Part shown: positions 45,793 through 57,845 of the stretch, in pieces
Layout: every line of letters begins with the position of its first letter
Position numbering within the stretch: position 1 is the stretch's first letter
NCBI RefSeq assembly: GCF_900110115.1
Contig: NZ_FOCM01000009.1
Span: forward strand, 62,132-126,131
From: Palleronia pelagia
GTDB taxonomy: Bacteria; Pseudomonadota; Alphaproteobacteria; Rhodobacterales; Rhodobacteraceae
DNA: 64,000 nucleotides
Direction: 5' to 3'
Translations under genes and position numbers: made by a program
The notes under the pieces: generated by a model
What the model was told of the DNA's origin: nothing
The model's database searches: none
What the model saw: the letters and a program-made list of their open reading frames with translations, nothing else

Positions 45793-47301
45793 CACCCCGA
45801 TCCCCATGGCCCCCAGTGTCAGGGCGGCGCCCAGCACGACCCAGGGTAGACGGGCGGGGCGCTGCGGTTCGGCCGGGCGGGATTGCGCAATCAGCGCGGC
45901 CTCGGCGATGCCGGGCAGCTTGGGGCCGAAACGGGCCAGCACCACGGCGGTCTTGCGCAGGTCGCGGACAAGCGCTTTCGGCCCGATATTGTCGCGGATG
46001 TATTCCTCGACCACCGGGCGGGCGACCTCCCAGATGTTGATCTGCGGGTTAAGCGAGCGCGACACGCCCTCGACCACCACCATCGTGCGTTGCAGAAGGA
46101 TCAGCTCGGTCCGGGTTTCCATGCCGAACCGCTCGGTCACCTCGAAGAGATACGACAGCAGCCGGCCCATGGAGATACGGCTGGCATCCATGCCGAAAAT
46201 CGGCTCGCCGACCGAGCGAAGGGCGCGGGCGAATTCGTCCACGTCGCGGTCGGCGGGGACGTAGCCGGCTTCGAAATGCACCTCGGCCACGCGCTTGTAA
46301 TCCTTGCGGATGAAGCCGAACAGGATCTCGGCGTAGACGCGACGGGTGTATTCATCCAGCCGCCCCATGATCCCGAAATCCAGCGCGATGATGTCGCCGT
46401 CGGGCGCGATCTTGAGGTTCCCCTGGTGCATGTCGGCGTGGAAAAACCCGTCGCGCAGGGCATGTTTCAGGAACAGCTGCAGCACCCGTTCGCCCAGGGC
46501 GCGTCGGTCGTGGCCCGCGGCCTCGATGGCGGCGATGTCGTTGGCGGGAATGCCCTCGGCCCAGCCAAGCGTCATCACCCGGCGCGCCGAGGCGCCCCAG
46601 ATGATGGCGGGCACGCGGAAGCCCTCGTCGCCTTCTGTGTTGGCGGCGAACTCGGCCAAGGCGCTGCTTTCCATGCGCAGGTCCAGCTCGCCCTGCACGA
46701 CGCCGTCGAAATGCCGGATCACGTCCATGGGTTTCAGGCGGCGGGCCTGCGGGGCCAGCAGATCGACGATCCGCGCGGCGAGGTAGAAGGCATCCACGTC
46801 CTTGCGGAAGGCGCGTTCGATGCCCGGGCGCAACACCTTCACCGCGACCTCCTGCCCCGTTTCGGCCAGCCGGGCGCGGTGCACCTGGGCGATGGACGCG
46901 GCGGCAACCGGTTCCGAGAAGCTGGAGAACAGGGTGTCGGTCTCGATCTCGAGCGCGCGTTCGACGGCCTCGCGCGCCTCGGACAGCGGGAAGGGCGGCA
47001 GCTTGTCCTGCAGCACCCGCAGCTGCGCGGCCAGCTCGTCGCCGACCACGTCGGGCCGGGTCGACAGCACCTGCCCGAACTTGATGTAGGCGGGCCCCAG
47101 AGCGGTCAGCGCGCGGGTGGCGGGGGGCTGCGAGGGGTCGCCCTTGTAGCCCAGCCACTTGAACGGCCAGCCGAGGATTCGCGCGGCCAACCGGACCGAG
47201 GGCGGCGCCGAGAACGCCTCGAGCACGACGGGCATCGCGCCCGTGCGCTCCAGAGTGGCGCCCGTGCGAACGAGCCGCCAGATGTTGTGGGGTCCGCGCA
47301 C
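45772..47301 (-). CDS. ubiB: UbiB, ubiquinone biosynthesis kinase-like protein (ADCK family)
   Basis: A 509-residue atypical kinase/ATPase required for ubiquinone synthesis. The KxGQ motif is KFGQVLSTRPDVV near residue 74. The catalytic part reads HADMHQGNLKIAPDGDIIAL followed by DFGIMGR. One or two C-terminal membrane helices (PWVVLGAALTLGAMGIGVLA) are present. The start is GTG at 47301, 3 nt after ubiE. Confidence 0.95.
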   Translation of the reverse strand: MRGPHNIWRLVRTGATLERTGAMPVVLEAFSAPPSVRLAARILGWPFKWLGYKGDPSQPPATRALTALGPAYIKFGQVLSTRPDVVGDELAAQLRVLQDKLPPFPLSEAREAVERALEIETDTLFSSFSEPVAAASIAQVHRARLAETGQEVAVKVLRPGIERAFRKDVDAFYLAARIVDLLAPQARRLKPMDVIRHFDGVVQGELDLRMESSALAEFAANTEGDEGFRVPAIIWGASARRVMTLGWAEGIPANDIAAIEAAGHDRRALGERVLQLFLKHALRDGFFHADMHQGNLKIAPDGDIIALDFGIMGRLDEYTRRVYAEILFGFIRKDYKRVAEVHFEAGYVPADRDVDEFARALRSVGEPIFGMDASRISMGRLLSYLFEVTERFGMETRTELILLQRTMVVVEGVSRSLNPQINIWEVARPVVEEYIRDNIGPKALVRDLRKTAVVLARFGPKLPGIAEAALIAQSRPAEPQRPARLPWVVLGAALTLGAMGIGVLAGQML

Positions 47302-47304
47302 GTC

Positions 47305-48060
47305 CTAGAGCTTCCAGCCGGAGTGGAGCGCGGCGATCCCCATGGACAGGTTGCGATAGCGCACCTGCTCGAACCCCGCGTCGCCTATCATGTTGGCGAA
47401 GGTTTCCTGATCGGGAAAACGGCGGATCGATTCGACGAGGTACTGATAGCTGTCACGATCGCCCGCGATGACCTGCCCCATGCGCGGGATGATGTTGAAG
47501 GAATAGAGATCGTAGATCCGCTGCATCATGTCGTTGGGGATCTGGCTGAACTCCAGCACCATCAGCCTCCCGCCCGGTTTGAGGACGCGGAACGCCTCGG
47601 ACAGCGCATCGGGGATGCGGGTGACGTTCCGGATGCCGAAGCTGATCGTGTAGGTGTCAAAGCTGTTGTCGTCGAAGGGCAGGGCCATGGCGTCGCCGAC
47701 GACCCAGTCGAGCTTGTCGCCCAGCGCCTCGGCCTCGGCGCGCTTGCGCCCCTCGACCAGCATGGGCTCGGTCAGGTCCAGCACCACGGCGCTGGCGCCC
47801 GGCGCACGGCCGAGGAAGCGGAACGCGATGTCGCCGGTGCCGCCTGCCACATCCAGAAGCCGCTGGCCCGGCCGGGGCGCCAGCCAGTCCATCATGGCGT
47901 CCTTCCACAGGCGATGGATCCCCACGGACATGACGTCGTTCATCACGTCGTATTTCGACGCCACCGAGGAAAAGACGCCGTGCACCCGGCCCGCCTTTTC
48001 CGATTCTGGCACGGTCTGGTAGCCGAAATGGGTGGTGGTGTCGTCGCGTCCGTCGCTCAT
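47305..48060 (-). CDS. ubiE: UbiE, demethylubiquinone/demethylmenaquinone C-methyltransferase
   Basis: A 251-residue SAM methyltransferase. It starts near [20 protein letters not shown] and has the SAM motif [16 protein letters not shown] near residue 68, then [20 protein letters not shown] and [14 protein letters not shown], the UbiE signatures. It is transcribed with ubiB and divergently from mutM, a gene order typical near dnaA in Rhodobacteraceae. Confidence 0.96.
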   Translation of the reverse strand: MSDGRDDTTTHFGYQTVPESEKAGRVHGVFSSVASKYDVMNDVMSVGIHRLWKDAMMDWLAPRPGQRLLDVAGGTGDIAFRFLGRAPGASAVVLDLTEPMLVEGRKRAEAEALGDKLDWVVGDAMALPFDDNSFDTYTISFGIRNVTRIPDALSEAFRVLKPGGRLMVLEFSQIPNDMMQRIYDLYSFNIIPRMGQVIAGDRDSYQYLVESIRRFPDQETFANMIGDAGFEQVRYRNLSMGIAALHSGWKL

Positions 48061-48142
48061 CAAGTGCGCCCTTCGTGGTTCCGTCTTGCCATATAGCCCG
48101 ACGGCCTCGATATAACGACCCGCCCGAAATCGGAAAGCACCG

Positions 48143-48994
48143 ATGCCCGAATTGCCCGAAGTCGAGACCGTGCGCCGCGGCCTGACGCCCGCCCTCGAGG
48201 GCCGGGTGATCGCGCGCGCCGAGATCCGCCGCCCCGATCTGCGCTGGCCGTTCCCCGACCGGATGGCCGAGCGGCTGACGGGCGCGCGAATCGACGCGCT
48301 GGGGCGGCGGTCGAAATACCTGCTGCTGCACCTGGACCGGGGCGAGACGCTGATCGTGCACCTGGGCATGTCGGGCCGCATGGTGGTCGAGGACGCGCCG
48401 GTGGGGGTATTCCACCTCGAGACCGGGCGGCTGGCGCAGCACGACCACGTGGTTTTCCACATGGATCACGGCGGGCGCGTCGTCTTCAACGACCCGCGCC
48501 GCTTCGGGGCCATGGACCTGGTGGCGACCGACCGGCTGGAGGACCACTGGCTGCTGGCCAAGCTGGGACCCGAGCCGCTGGGCAACACCTTCGACGAGGA
48601 CCACCTGGTCCGCGCGTTCCGGGGCAAGGCGACGCCGGTGAAGGCGGCGCTGCTGGATCAGCGGATCGTGGCGGGCCTGGGCAACATCTATGTCTGCGAG
48701 GCGCTGCACCGCGCCGGCATCGCGCCCACGCGGCGCGCGGGCCGTATCGCGGCGGCGCGGGTGCGGGGGCTGGTGCCGGTCATCCGGCGGGTGTTGGACG
48801 ACGCCATCGCGGCGGGCGGATCATCGTTGCGCGACTACCGCCAGGCCGACGGCGCGCTGGGCTATTTCCAGCACACGTTCCGCGTCTACGACCGCGAAGG
48901 GTGCCCCTGCGTGACCGACGGATGCGACGGCACGGTGCGCCGGATCGTGCAGTCCGGGCGCTCCACATTTCATTGTCCGGTGTGTCAAAGATAG
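48143..48994 (+). CDS. mutM: MutM/Fpg, formamidopyrimidine-DNA glycosylase
   Basis: A 283-residue base-excision repair enzyme removing 8-oxoguanine. The catalytic N-terminus [14 protein letters not shown] carries Pro2 and Glu3. The helix-two-turn-helix reads [20 protein letters not shown], and the C-terminal zinc finger has four cysteines in [13 protein letters not shown] and FHCPVCQR. It is divergent from ubiE with an 82-nt gap. Confidence 0.97.
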   Translation: MPELPEVETVRRGLTPALEGRVIARAEIRRPDLRWPFPDRMAERLTGARIDALGRRSKYLLLHLDRGETLIVHLGMSGRMVVEDAPVGVFHLETGRLAQHDHVVFHMDHGGRVVFNDPRRFGAMDLVATDRLEDHWLLAKLGPEPLGNTFDEDHLVRAFRGKATPVKAALLDQRIVAGLGNIYVCEALHRAGIAPTRRAGRIAAARVRGLVPVIRRVLDDAIAAGGSSLRDYRQADGALGYFQHTFRVYDREGCPCVTDGCDGTVRRIVQSGRSTFHCPVCQR

Positions 48995-49057
48995 TTTGAC
49001 CGCCCGGCGGGCGCTGTTAAGGCTGCTGATCTGATGAAACAGTGAGGGGCCATCTCA

Positions 49058-49834
49058 ATGGCGTTCAAGTCCATCATCGTCGAGATCGAAGACCACGTCG
49101 CGCTGATCCGGCTGAACCGGCCGGATGCGATGAACGCGCTGAACAGCGCGCTTCTGGGCGAGCTTGGCCAGGCGGTCCGCGAAGCCGACCAGAACGAGAA
49201 GGTGCGCTGCATCGTCATCACCGGGTCGGAAAAGGCGTTCGCCGCCGGGGCCGACATCAAGGAGATGGCCGAGAAATCCTTCGTCGATGTCTACAGCGAC
49301 AACCTGTTCGGCGACAGCTTCACGCCGCTCGAACAGTGCCGCAAGCCGATCATCGCCGCGGTGGCGGGATACGCGCTGGGCGGTGGCTGCGAGCTGGCCA
49401 TGGTCTGCGATTTCATCATCGCCGCCGACACCGCCAAGTTCGGCCAGCCCGAGATCAACCTAGGCGTCATCGCGGGCCTTGGCGGCACGCAGCGCCTGAC
49501 ACGGCTGGTGGGCAAGTCCAAGTCCATGGAGATGCACCTGACCGGTCGGTTCATGGATGCCGAGGAGGCCGAGCGTGCGGGGCTGGTCAGCCGCGTGGTG
49601 CCCGCCAAGAAGCTGATGGAGACCGCCATGGCGGCGGCCCAGAAGATCACCGAGAAGTCGCAGCTGAGCGTCGTCGCCTGCAAGGAGGCGGTGAACCGCA
49701 GCTACGAGACGACGCTGGCCGAGGGGATCCTCCACGAACGCCGCCTGTTCCAGTCGCTGTTCGCCACCAACGACCAGACCGAGGGCATGGCCGCCTTCCT
49801 GGAGAAGCGCGAGGCGCAGTTCCGCGACCGTTGA
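49058..49834 (+). CDS. Enoyl-CoA hydratase
   Basis: A 258-residue crotonase-family enzyme. The CoA-binding/oxyanion motifs are AFAAGADIKEMAEKSF and VAGYALGGGCELAMVCDF; the glutamates for hydration fall near GQPEINLGVIAGLGGTQRLT. It hydrates enoyl-CoAs in fatty-acid or branched-chain degradation. It sits 63 nt after mutM and 168 nt before rpsT. Confidence 0.94.
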   Translation: MAFKSIIVEIEDHVALIRLNRPDAMNALNSALLGELGQAVREADQNEKVRCIVITGSEKAFAAGADIKEMAEKSFVDVYSDNLFGDSFTPLEQCRKPIIAAVAGYALGGGCELAMVCDFIIAADTAKFGQPEINLGVIAGLGGTQRLTRLVGKSKSMEMHLTGRFMDAEEAERAGLVSRVVPAKKLMETAMAAAQKITEKSQLSVVACKEAVNRSYETTLAEGILHERRLFQSLFATNDQTEGMAAFLEKREAQFRDR

Positions 49835-50002
49835 ACCGATACCGCACCGCAGGGGGTTCACAAGCGCCCGGCGCTGGTGTATGCGCCCCGCCATATGCGC
49901 GTGAGACCCGCCCTGGTCGGATTGCCCGGTCGCCTTGAGCACCCGGGGTCGGAGTCTTCCGTGCGCCAAGACATGCTGATGACCCGATAAGGATCCGATA
50001 CA

Positions 50003-50266
50003 ATGGCCAACACGCCGCAATCCAAGAAGCGCGCCCGTCAGAACCAGACCCGCGCCCTGATCAACAAAGCCCGCCGTTCGCGTATCCGCACCCACCTGCG
50101 CCGCGTCGAAGAGGCGATCGCCTCGGGCGACAAGGACGCCGCCACCACCGCCCTGCGGTCGGCCCAGCCGGAACTGATGCGCGGCGTGACCAAGGGCGTC
50201 TTCCACAAGAACACCGCATCGCGCAAAATGTCGCGTCTTTCCGCCCGCGTGAAAGCGCTCGGATAA
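50003..50266 (+). CDS. rpsT: Ribosomal protein S20
   Basis: An 87-residue basic protein starting [20 protein letters not shown], the S20 pattern, with helices rich in Arg and Lys. It binds 16S rRNA in the small subunit. An intrinsic terminator lies 30 nt downstream, and dnaA follows after a long gap. Confidence 0.97.
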   Translation: MANTPQSKKRARQNQTRALINKARRSRIRTHLRRVEEAIASGDKDAATTALRSAQPELMRGVTKGVFHKNTASRKMSRLSARVKALG

Positions 50267-50296
50267 GCGGCAAATTGCGAAAATGTCACGGTTGAG

Positions 50297-50321
50297 AAAG
50301 CACGCCACGGCGTGCTTTTTT
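50297..50321 (+). terminator. Intrinsic terminator after rpsT
   Basis: AAAGCACGCC pairs with GGCGTGCTTT around a two-base AC loop, followed by a T-run. It separates rpsT from dnaA transcription. Confidence 0.9.
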
Positions 50322-50798
50322 CGTTCTATGCGTGTGCTTGAACCGGTTTCCACGATGTTTCAAAGGGCTACGAGATTCGGGTCCACGAAAGCGTGAGTCA
50401 ATCCGAATTGTGTCATTGCGAGAGCGTGAAGCCGCGGTCTAACTTCGTGTTGCGATTCACGATTGGGGGGACATGGGGCGGCCTCGCGCCGGAAGGTTCC
50501 GAAAGAAAAACAGGACCTGACCCCGCCGAACCGAAGAAAATCGCCGCTGCAGGATGTGTGTGCTGCCTCTATGGGCCCTGCTCGGTGAACGCTTTCGGGA
50601 CGGTTAATGTCCAAGTTAGGAACGGGCAGTGGTGTCTCGCGCCGAATGGCGCGATGGCTGATTTGTTTCCGAAGCGTGGCGGATTGCCGGCTCTGGCCGG
50701 TCATCGACTGTTGCCACCGCCTTTCAACCCCTGCGTGTATTGCGGCGCAGAGGCCCGCGGGGGCATGGGTTACGGCAACAGGGACAGAAAGATTGGAA
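50322..50798. other. Upstream region of dnaA
   Basis: About 480 bp without a convincing gene. It is less GC-rich than its surroundings and should hold the dnaA promoter. I found no consensus DnaA box (TTATCCACA or close variants), and only isolated TCCACG-type fragments, so I do not call it the origin. In-frame sequence runs upstream of dnaA to 50607, but without DnaA-like residues. Confidence 0.5.
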
Positions 50799-52241
50799 AT
50801 GACTCAGGAGATTTGGACGCGTGTGTGTGAGCGGCTTGAGGGCAAGGTCGGGCGAAACAACTTCGTGGCCTGGATCGATCCTCTGCAGTTCGACAGCCTG
50901 TCGGACGGCGTGCTGACCTTCGGAGTCCCGTCCAACTTCATGGGCAACTGGGTGGATCGCTACTTCCGCGATTCGATCCTACAGGAGGTCCACGCGCAGA
51001 CCGGGCAGGACGTGCGCCGTTTGGCCTTCAACGTTCAGCGCCCGGCCAATGGCAAATCCCGTCCCACGGCGCGCGCCACGGGCCCGCAGACCGCAGCCCA
51101 CCGCCAGCCCGATGCGCCCCGGCCCGCGGCATCGACCCCCGCGCCGGCGGCCGCGCCCGCTGCGACCCCCGGAAAGGTCGCCCGCGCCCCGCTTTCGGAC
51201 CAAGGCGCGCCGCTGGATGAGCGTTTCACCTTCGACAACTTCGTGGTGGGCAAGCCGAACGAGCTGGCCCACGCCGCCGCCCGCCGCGTCGCCGCCGGTG
51301 GGGCCGTCTCTTTCAACCCGCTGTTCATGTATTCGACCGTCGGTCTGGGGAAGACCCACCTGATGCACGCCATCGCCTGGGAGCTACGCGCCAAGCGGCC
51401 GGACCTGCGCGTGCTCTACCTGTCGGCCGAGAAGTTCATGTACCAGTTCGTGCAGGCCCTGCGCGACAAGCAGATGATGAACTTCAAGGAGCTGTTCCGC
51501 TCGGTCGACGTGCTGATGGTGGACGACCTGCAGTTCATCGCCGGCAAGGACAGCACCCAGGAAGAATTCTTCCACACGTTCAACGCGCTGATCGACCAGC
51601 GCAAGCAGGTGATCCTGTCCGCCGACACCGCGCCCGGCGACATCGAGGGCATGAGCCAGCGCATCGTGTCGCGCCTGCAGTCGGGGCTGGTGGTGGACCT
51701 GCACCCCACCTCGTACGAGCTGCGCCTGGGCATCCTGCAGCAGAAGGTCGAGCAATTCTCGCCCGAGTTCGCCGGCGTGACCTTCGACGACGGCGTGCTG
51801 GAGTTCCTGGCCCACCGCATCTCATCCAACGTGCGCGAGCTCGAGGGGGCGCTGACCCGGCTGTTCGCCCACGGCGCCTTCATGGACCGCGTCGTGGACG
51901 TGCCGCTGGCGCAGGAATGCCTGCGCGACGTGCTGCGCAGCTCGGAAAAGCGCGTGACCATCGACGAGATCCAGCGCACCGTGGCCGACCATTTCAACAT
52001 CCGCCTGTCGGACCTGCTGGGCCCCAAGCGCAACCGGGTCTACGCCCGCCCGCGCCAGATCGCCATGTACCTGTCGAAGGTGATGACCGAACGCTCGCTG
52101 CCCGACATCGCCAAGCGTTTCGGCGGCCGCGATCACACCACGATCATGCACGGTGTCCGCCGGATCGAGGACCTGCGCCAGGACGACGTCCAGATTGAGG
52201 AGGATCTGACCCTTCTCATGCGGGCGCTGGGCAACCGCTGA
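50799..52241 (+). CDS. dnaA: DnaA, chromosomal replication initiator
   Basis: A 480-residue AAA+ protein. Domain I starts EIWTRVCERLEGKVGRNNF; a Pro/Ala-rich linker follows; domain III has Walker A TVGLGKTHLMHAIAW near residue 184 and Walker B VLMVDDLQFIAGKDSTQEEF; domain IV has the DNA-binding signature RSLPDIAKRFGGRDHTTIMH. The ATG at 50799 follows AGAAAGATTGGAA. An intrinsic terminator follows, so dnaN is probably transcribed separately. Confidence 0.97.
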   Translation: MTQEIWTRVCERLEGKVGRNNFVAWIDPLQFDSLSDGVLTFGVPSNFMGNWVDRYFRDSILQEVHAQTGQDVRRLAFNVQRPANGKSRPTARATGPQTAAHRQPDAPRPAASTPAPAAAPAATPGKVARAPLSDQGAPLDERFTFDNFVVGKPNELAHAAARRVAAGGAVSFNPLFMYSTVGLGKTHLMHAIAWELRAKRPDLRVLYLSAEKFMYQFVQALRDKQMMNFKELFRSVDVLMVDDLQFIAGKDSTQEEFFHTFNALIDQRKQVILSADTAPGDIEGMSQRIVSRLQSGLVVDLHPTSYELRLGILQQKVEQFSPEFAGVTFDDGVLEFLAHRISSNVRELEGALTRLFAHGAFMDRVVDVPLAQECLRDVLRSSEKRVTIDEIQRTVADHFNIRLSDLLGPKRNRVYARPRQIAMYLSKVMTERSLPDIAKRFGGRDHTTIMHGVRRIEDLRQDDVQIEEDLTLLMRALGNR

Positions 52242-52298
52242 ACCGCGGGTCGGGCGGTTTGCGCCGTGCCGCCGCCCCACCGGTGTCGCGAGCTTAGC

Positions 52299-52324
52299 AA
52301 TCGGGCCACAGGGGCCGGTTTTTT
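52299..52324 (+). terminator. Intrinsic terminator after dnaA
   Basis: AATCGG and CCGGTT pair (one wobble), with two more pairs inside beyond one mismatch and an ACAG loop. Six T residues follow. Confidence 0.7.
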
Positions 52325-52409
52325 CGTGCCTTTCCCGTTGCATCGCGGCCTGTTTCGGCTAGCGTGACCGTCCCGACACATGCGTGTCGCCTTGACGTGG
52401 GAGCGTGAC

Positions 52410-53528
52410 ATGAAAACCAGCATCGAGCGTGGCGCCCTGCTGCGCGCCGTGGCCCGGGCCCAATCGGTGGTCGAGCGGCGCAACACCATCCCGATCCTTG
52501 CCAATGTGCTGATCGAGGCCGAGGGCGACACCGTCACGTTCCGCGCCACCGACCTGGATATCGAGGTGGTCGATCACGCCCCGGCGAAGGTCGAGCGGGC
52601 GGGCGCCACCACCGTGAACGCCGTGACCTTTCACGACATCGTCCGCAAGCTGCCCGACGGCGCGCTGGTGAACCTGACCGACGACGGCGCCTCGGGGCGG
52701 CTGGCGGTCGAGGCGGGACGGTCGAATTTCGCGCTGGCCACGCTGCCGCGCCAGGATTTCCCGGTCATGGCCACCGCCGAGTACACCGCCAATTTCACCG
52801 CGCCGGCCCCCGTGCTGCGCCGCCTGTTCGACAAGTCGAAATTCGCCATCTCGACCGAGGAGACTCGGTACTACCTGAACGGCGTCTACATGCATGTCGC
52901 CGATGGCGAGGGCGGGCAGGTGCTGCGCTGCGTGGCCACCGATGGCCACCGCCTGGCGCGCGTGGACGCGCCGCTGCCCGAGGGGGCCGAGACCATGCCC
53001 GGCGTCATCGTGCCGCGCAAGGCGGTGGGCGAGCTGGGCAAGCTTCTGACCGACGACGACACCGAGATCTCGGTCTCGGTCAGCGAAACCAAGGTGCGCT
53101 TCGCCACGCCCGAGATCACGCTGACCACCAAGGTCATCGACGGCACTTTCCCCGACTATACCCGCGTCATCCCCACCCAGAACGCCCGCAAGCTCGAAGT
53201 CGACGCCAGCGACTTCGCCCGCGCGGTGGACCGGGTCGCCACCGTCAGCAGCGAACGGTCGCGCGCGGTGAAGATGCAGCTGGAGGACGACCGGCTGATC
53301 CTCTCGGTGAATGCGCCCGACGCAGGCAATGCCGAGGAGGAGCTGGTCGTCGCCTATTCCGACGATCGGCTCGAGATCGGATTCAACGCCAAGTACCTTC
53401 AGGAAATCGCCAACCAGGTGGACCGCGAGAATGCGGTGTTCCTGTTCAACAGCGCCGGCGACCCGACGCTGATGCGCGAAGGCGACGACACCTCGGCGGT
53501 CTACGTGGTCATGCCGATGCGCGTGTGA
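52410..53528 (+). CDS. dnaN: DnaN, DNA polymerase III beta sliding clamp
   Basis: A 372-residue clamp with three repeated domains. Typical text is RAVARAQSVVERRNTIPILA, ILANVLIEAEGDTVTFRATD and the C-terminal DPTLMREGDDTSAVYVVMPM followed by RV. It loads around DNA as a dimer and tethers the replicase. The ATG at 52410 (MKTSIERGALL) is chosen over an in-frame ATG ten codons earlier. The gap to recF contains repeat copy C. Confidence 0.97.
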   Translation: MKTSIERGALLRAVARAQSVVERRNTIPILANVLIEAEGDTVTFRATDLDIEVVDHAPAKVERAGATTVNAVTFHDIVRKLPDGALVNLTDDGASGRLAVEAGRSNFALATLPRQDFPVMATAEYTANFTAPAPVLRRLFDKSKFAISTEETRYYLNGVYMHVADGEGGQVLRCVATDGHRLARVDAPLPEGAETMPGVIVPRKAVGELGKLLTDDDTEISVSVSETKVRFATPEITLTTKVIDGTFPDYTRVIPTQNARKLEVDASDFARAVDRVATVSSERSRAVKMQLEDDRLILSVNAPDAGNAEEELVVAYSDDRLEIGFNAKYLQEIANQVDRENAVFLFNSAGDPTLMREGDDTSAVYVVMPMRV

Positions 53529-53540
53529 CCCGGACGGGCC

Positions 53541-53591
53541 TTGGGGGGCCAGCCCCCCGAACCCCCCGGAGGTATTTCAAGAAAGATGAAG
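53541..53591. repeat. GC-rich palindromic repeat, copy C (dnaN-recF gap)
   Basis: The element reads GGGGGGCC-AG-CCCCCC, then GAACCCCCCGGAGGTATTTC and GAAAGATGAAG. Its layout and tail match copies A and B; C and A share the GGCCAGCCCCC core. It may act as a stem-loop between dnaN and recF. Confidence 0.8.
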
Positions 53592-53607
53592 CCGGGGGCG
53601 CGCACCC

Positions 53608-54690
53608 ATGCACGTGACGCGCCTGGAGCTTTCCCATTTCCGCACCCATTCCCGCACCGTGCTGGACCTGGACGGGCGCCCACTGGCGATTTTCGGGGCG
53701 AACGGCGCGGGCAAGACCAACCTGATCGAGGCCGTGTCGATGCTGAGCCCCGGGCGGGGTCTGCGCCGCGCCACCGGCGACGACATGGCGCAGAGGCCCG
53801 CCGCTTTGGGCTGGCGCGTGGGCGCCGAGGTGGTTCGCGGGCCCGAGACCCACGAGATCGACACCCGCACGGCGCCGGGGCAGGGGCGATCGCTGCGCGT
53901 CGACGGCAAGGCCGCGCCGCAATCGGCGCTGGGGCGGCTGGTGCCGATGACCTGGCTTCAGCCCAGCATGGACCGTCTCTGGATCGAGGGGGCCGAGGGG
54001 CGGCGGCGGTTCCTGGACCGGTTGACCCTGAGCTTCCTGCCCGGTCACGCCGAGGTCTCGCTGGCCTACGAGCGCGCGATGCGCGAGCGGAACCGGCTGC
54101 TGAAGGACGGGGTGCGCGACGCGGGCTGGTACGCCGCGCTGGAGGCCCGGATGGCCGAGGCGGGCGCCGATATCATCGCGGGTCGCGCCATGGCGGTCGC
54201 GCGGTTGCAGGCGGCGCAGGAGGACGCGGCGACGGCGTTTCCGGTCTCGGACCTGGCGATCGCCGACCCCGAGGATGCGCCGCCGTTCTCGGCCGAGGCG
54301 CTGGCGGCGGGGCGCGGGCGCGACATGGCGGCGGGCCGCACGCTGACCGGGCCGCACCGGGCCGACCTGACGGCCGTGTTCCGTGCCAAGGGCGTGCCCG
54401 CCGCGCAATGTTCCACCGGCGAGCAGAAGGCGCTGCTGATCTCGTTGATCCTGGCCAATGGCCGCGCGCTGCGGGCCGAGACGGGGCACGCCCCGCTGGT
54501 CCTTCTGGACGAGGTCGCCGCGCATCTGGATGCCGGACGGCGTGCCGCGCTTTACGACGAGATTTGCGCGCTGGGCGTGCAGGCCTTCATGACCGGCACC
54601 GGCCCCGAGCTGTTCGACGACCTGGGTGACCGGGCCCAGCGGGTCGAGGTGCAGGACGAGGACGGGCAGAGCCGGGTGGTCCTGCATTAG
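53608..54690 (+). CDS. recF: RecF, gap-repair recombination protein
   Basis: A 360-residue SMC/ABC-type ATPase. It starts MHVTRLELSHFRTHSRTVLD and has Walker A FGANGAGKTNLIEAVSM near residue 31, signature STGEQKALLISLILANGRAL and Walker B PLVLLDEVAAHLDAGRR. It loads RecA at single-strand gaps. The dnaA-dnaN-recF-gyrB order is the classical one, here with a LysE-type gene inserted before gyrB. Confidence 0.96.
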   Translation: MHVTRLELSHFRTHSRTVLDLDGRPLAIFGANGAGKTNLIEAVSMLSPGRGLRRATGDDMAQRPAALGWRVGAEVVRGPETHEIDTRTAPGQGRSLRVDGKAAPQSALGRLVPMTWLQPSMDRLWIEGAEGRRRFLDRLTLSFLPGHAEVSLAYERAMRERNRLLKDGVRDAGWYAALEARMAEAGADIIAGRAMAVARLQAAQEDAATAFPVSDLAIADPEDAPPFSAEALAAGRGRDMAAGRTLTGPHRADLTAVFRAKGVPAAQCSTGEQKALLISLILANGRALRAETGHAPLVLLDEVAAHLDAGRRAALYDEICALGVQAFMTGTGPELFDDLGDRAQRVEVQDEDGQSRVVLH

Positions 54691-54728
54691 GGCTTGCGCC
54701 CGCCGCGTAACGCGCGCTTGGTCGCGCC

Positions 54729-55349
54729 ATGACGCTGTCGCCCACCGATCTGTTTCTCTACGCCGCGGGGCTTTTCGCCCTGTTCCTCACGCCCGGCCCG
54801 GTCTGGGTGGCGCTGCTGGCGCGCGCGCTGTCGGGCGGATTTCACGCCGCCTGGCCGCTGGCCCTGGGCGTGGTCGTGGGCGACGTGCTTTGGCCGCTGC
54901 TCGCCATCCTGGGCGTGTCGTGGGTGGTCTCGATCTACGGCGGGTTCCTCGACCTTTTGAAATGGGTGGCCTGCCTCGTCTTCATCGGCATGGGGGCCGC
55001 CATCCTGCGCCACCGCGACGCCGAGATCGGACGCGACAGCCGCCTGACGCGACCGGGGATGATGGCCGGATTCCTGGCGGGGCTGGCGGTGATCCTGGGA
55101 AACCCGAAGGCGATCCTGTTCTACGCGGGGATGCTGCCGGGCTTCTTCGACCTTGGCGCCCTGACGGTTTTCGACATCGTGGTGATCTGCGGTCTGTCGG
55201 CCGCCGTGCCGCTTGTCGGCAACCTGATCCTCGCGCTGAGCGTCGACCGGGTGCGGGCGATCCTGGCCTCGCCCGCCGCGGTGCGGCGGACGAACACGAC
55301 CGCGGGGATCCTCCTGATCGGCGTAGGTCTGGCGATCCCCTTCGTGTAA
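54729..55349 (+). CDS. LysE-family amino-acid exporter
   Basis: A 206-residue membrane protein with about six helices. FALFLTPGPVWVALLARALS is the LysE/RhtB family signature (TPGP), and GNPKAILFYAGMLPGFFD is the second conserved block. The substrate is unknown. It lies 38 nt after recF and 78 nt before gyrB, splitting the usual recF-gyrB neighbours. Confidence 0.9.
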   Translation: MTLSPTDLFLYAAGLFALFLTPGPVWVALLARALSGGFHAAWPLALGVVVGDVLWPLLAILGVSWVVSIYGGFLDLLKWVACLVFIGMGAAILRHRDAEIGRDSRLTRPGMMAGFLAGLAVILGNPKAILFYAGMLPGFFDLGALTVFDIVVICGLSAAVPLVGNLILALSVDRVRAILASPAAVRRTNTTAGILLIGVGLAIPFV

Positions 55350-55397
55350 CACCAAATATTGTGCCCGGCGCGTGACAAGGTGGTGAAAAACCACTAG

Positions 55398-57845
<2,448 letters not shown>

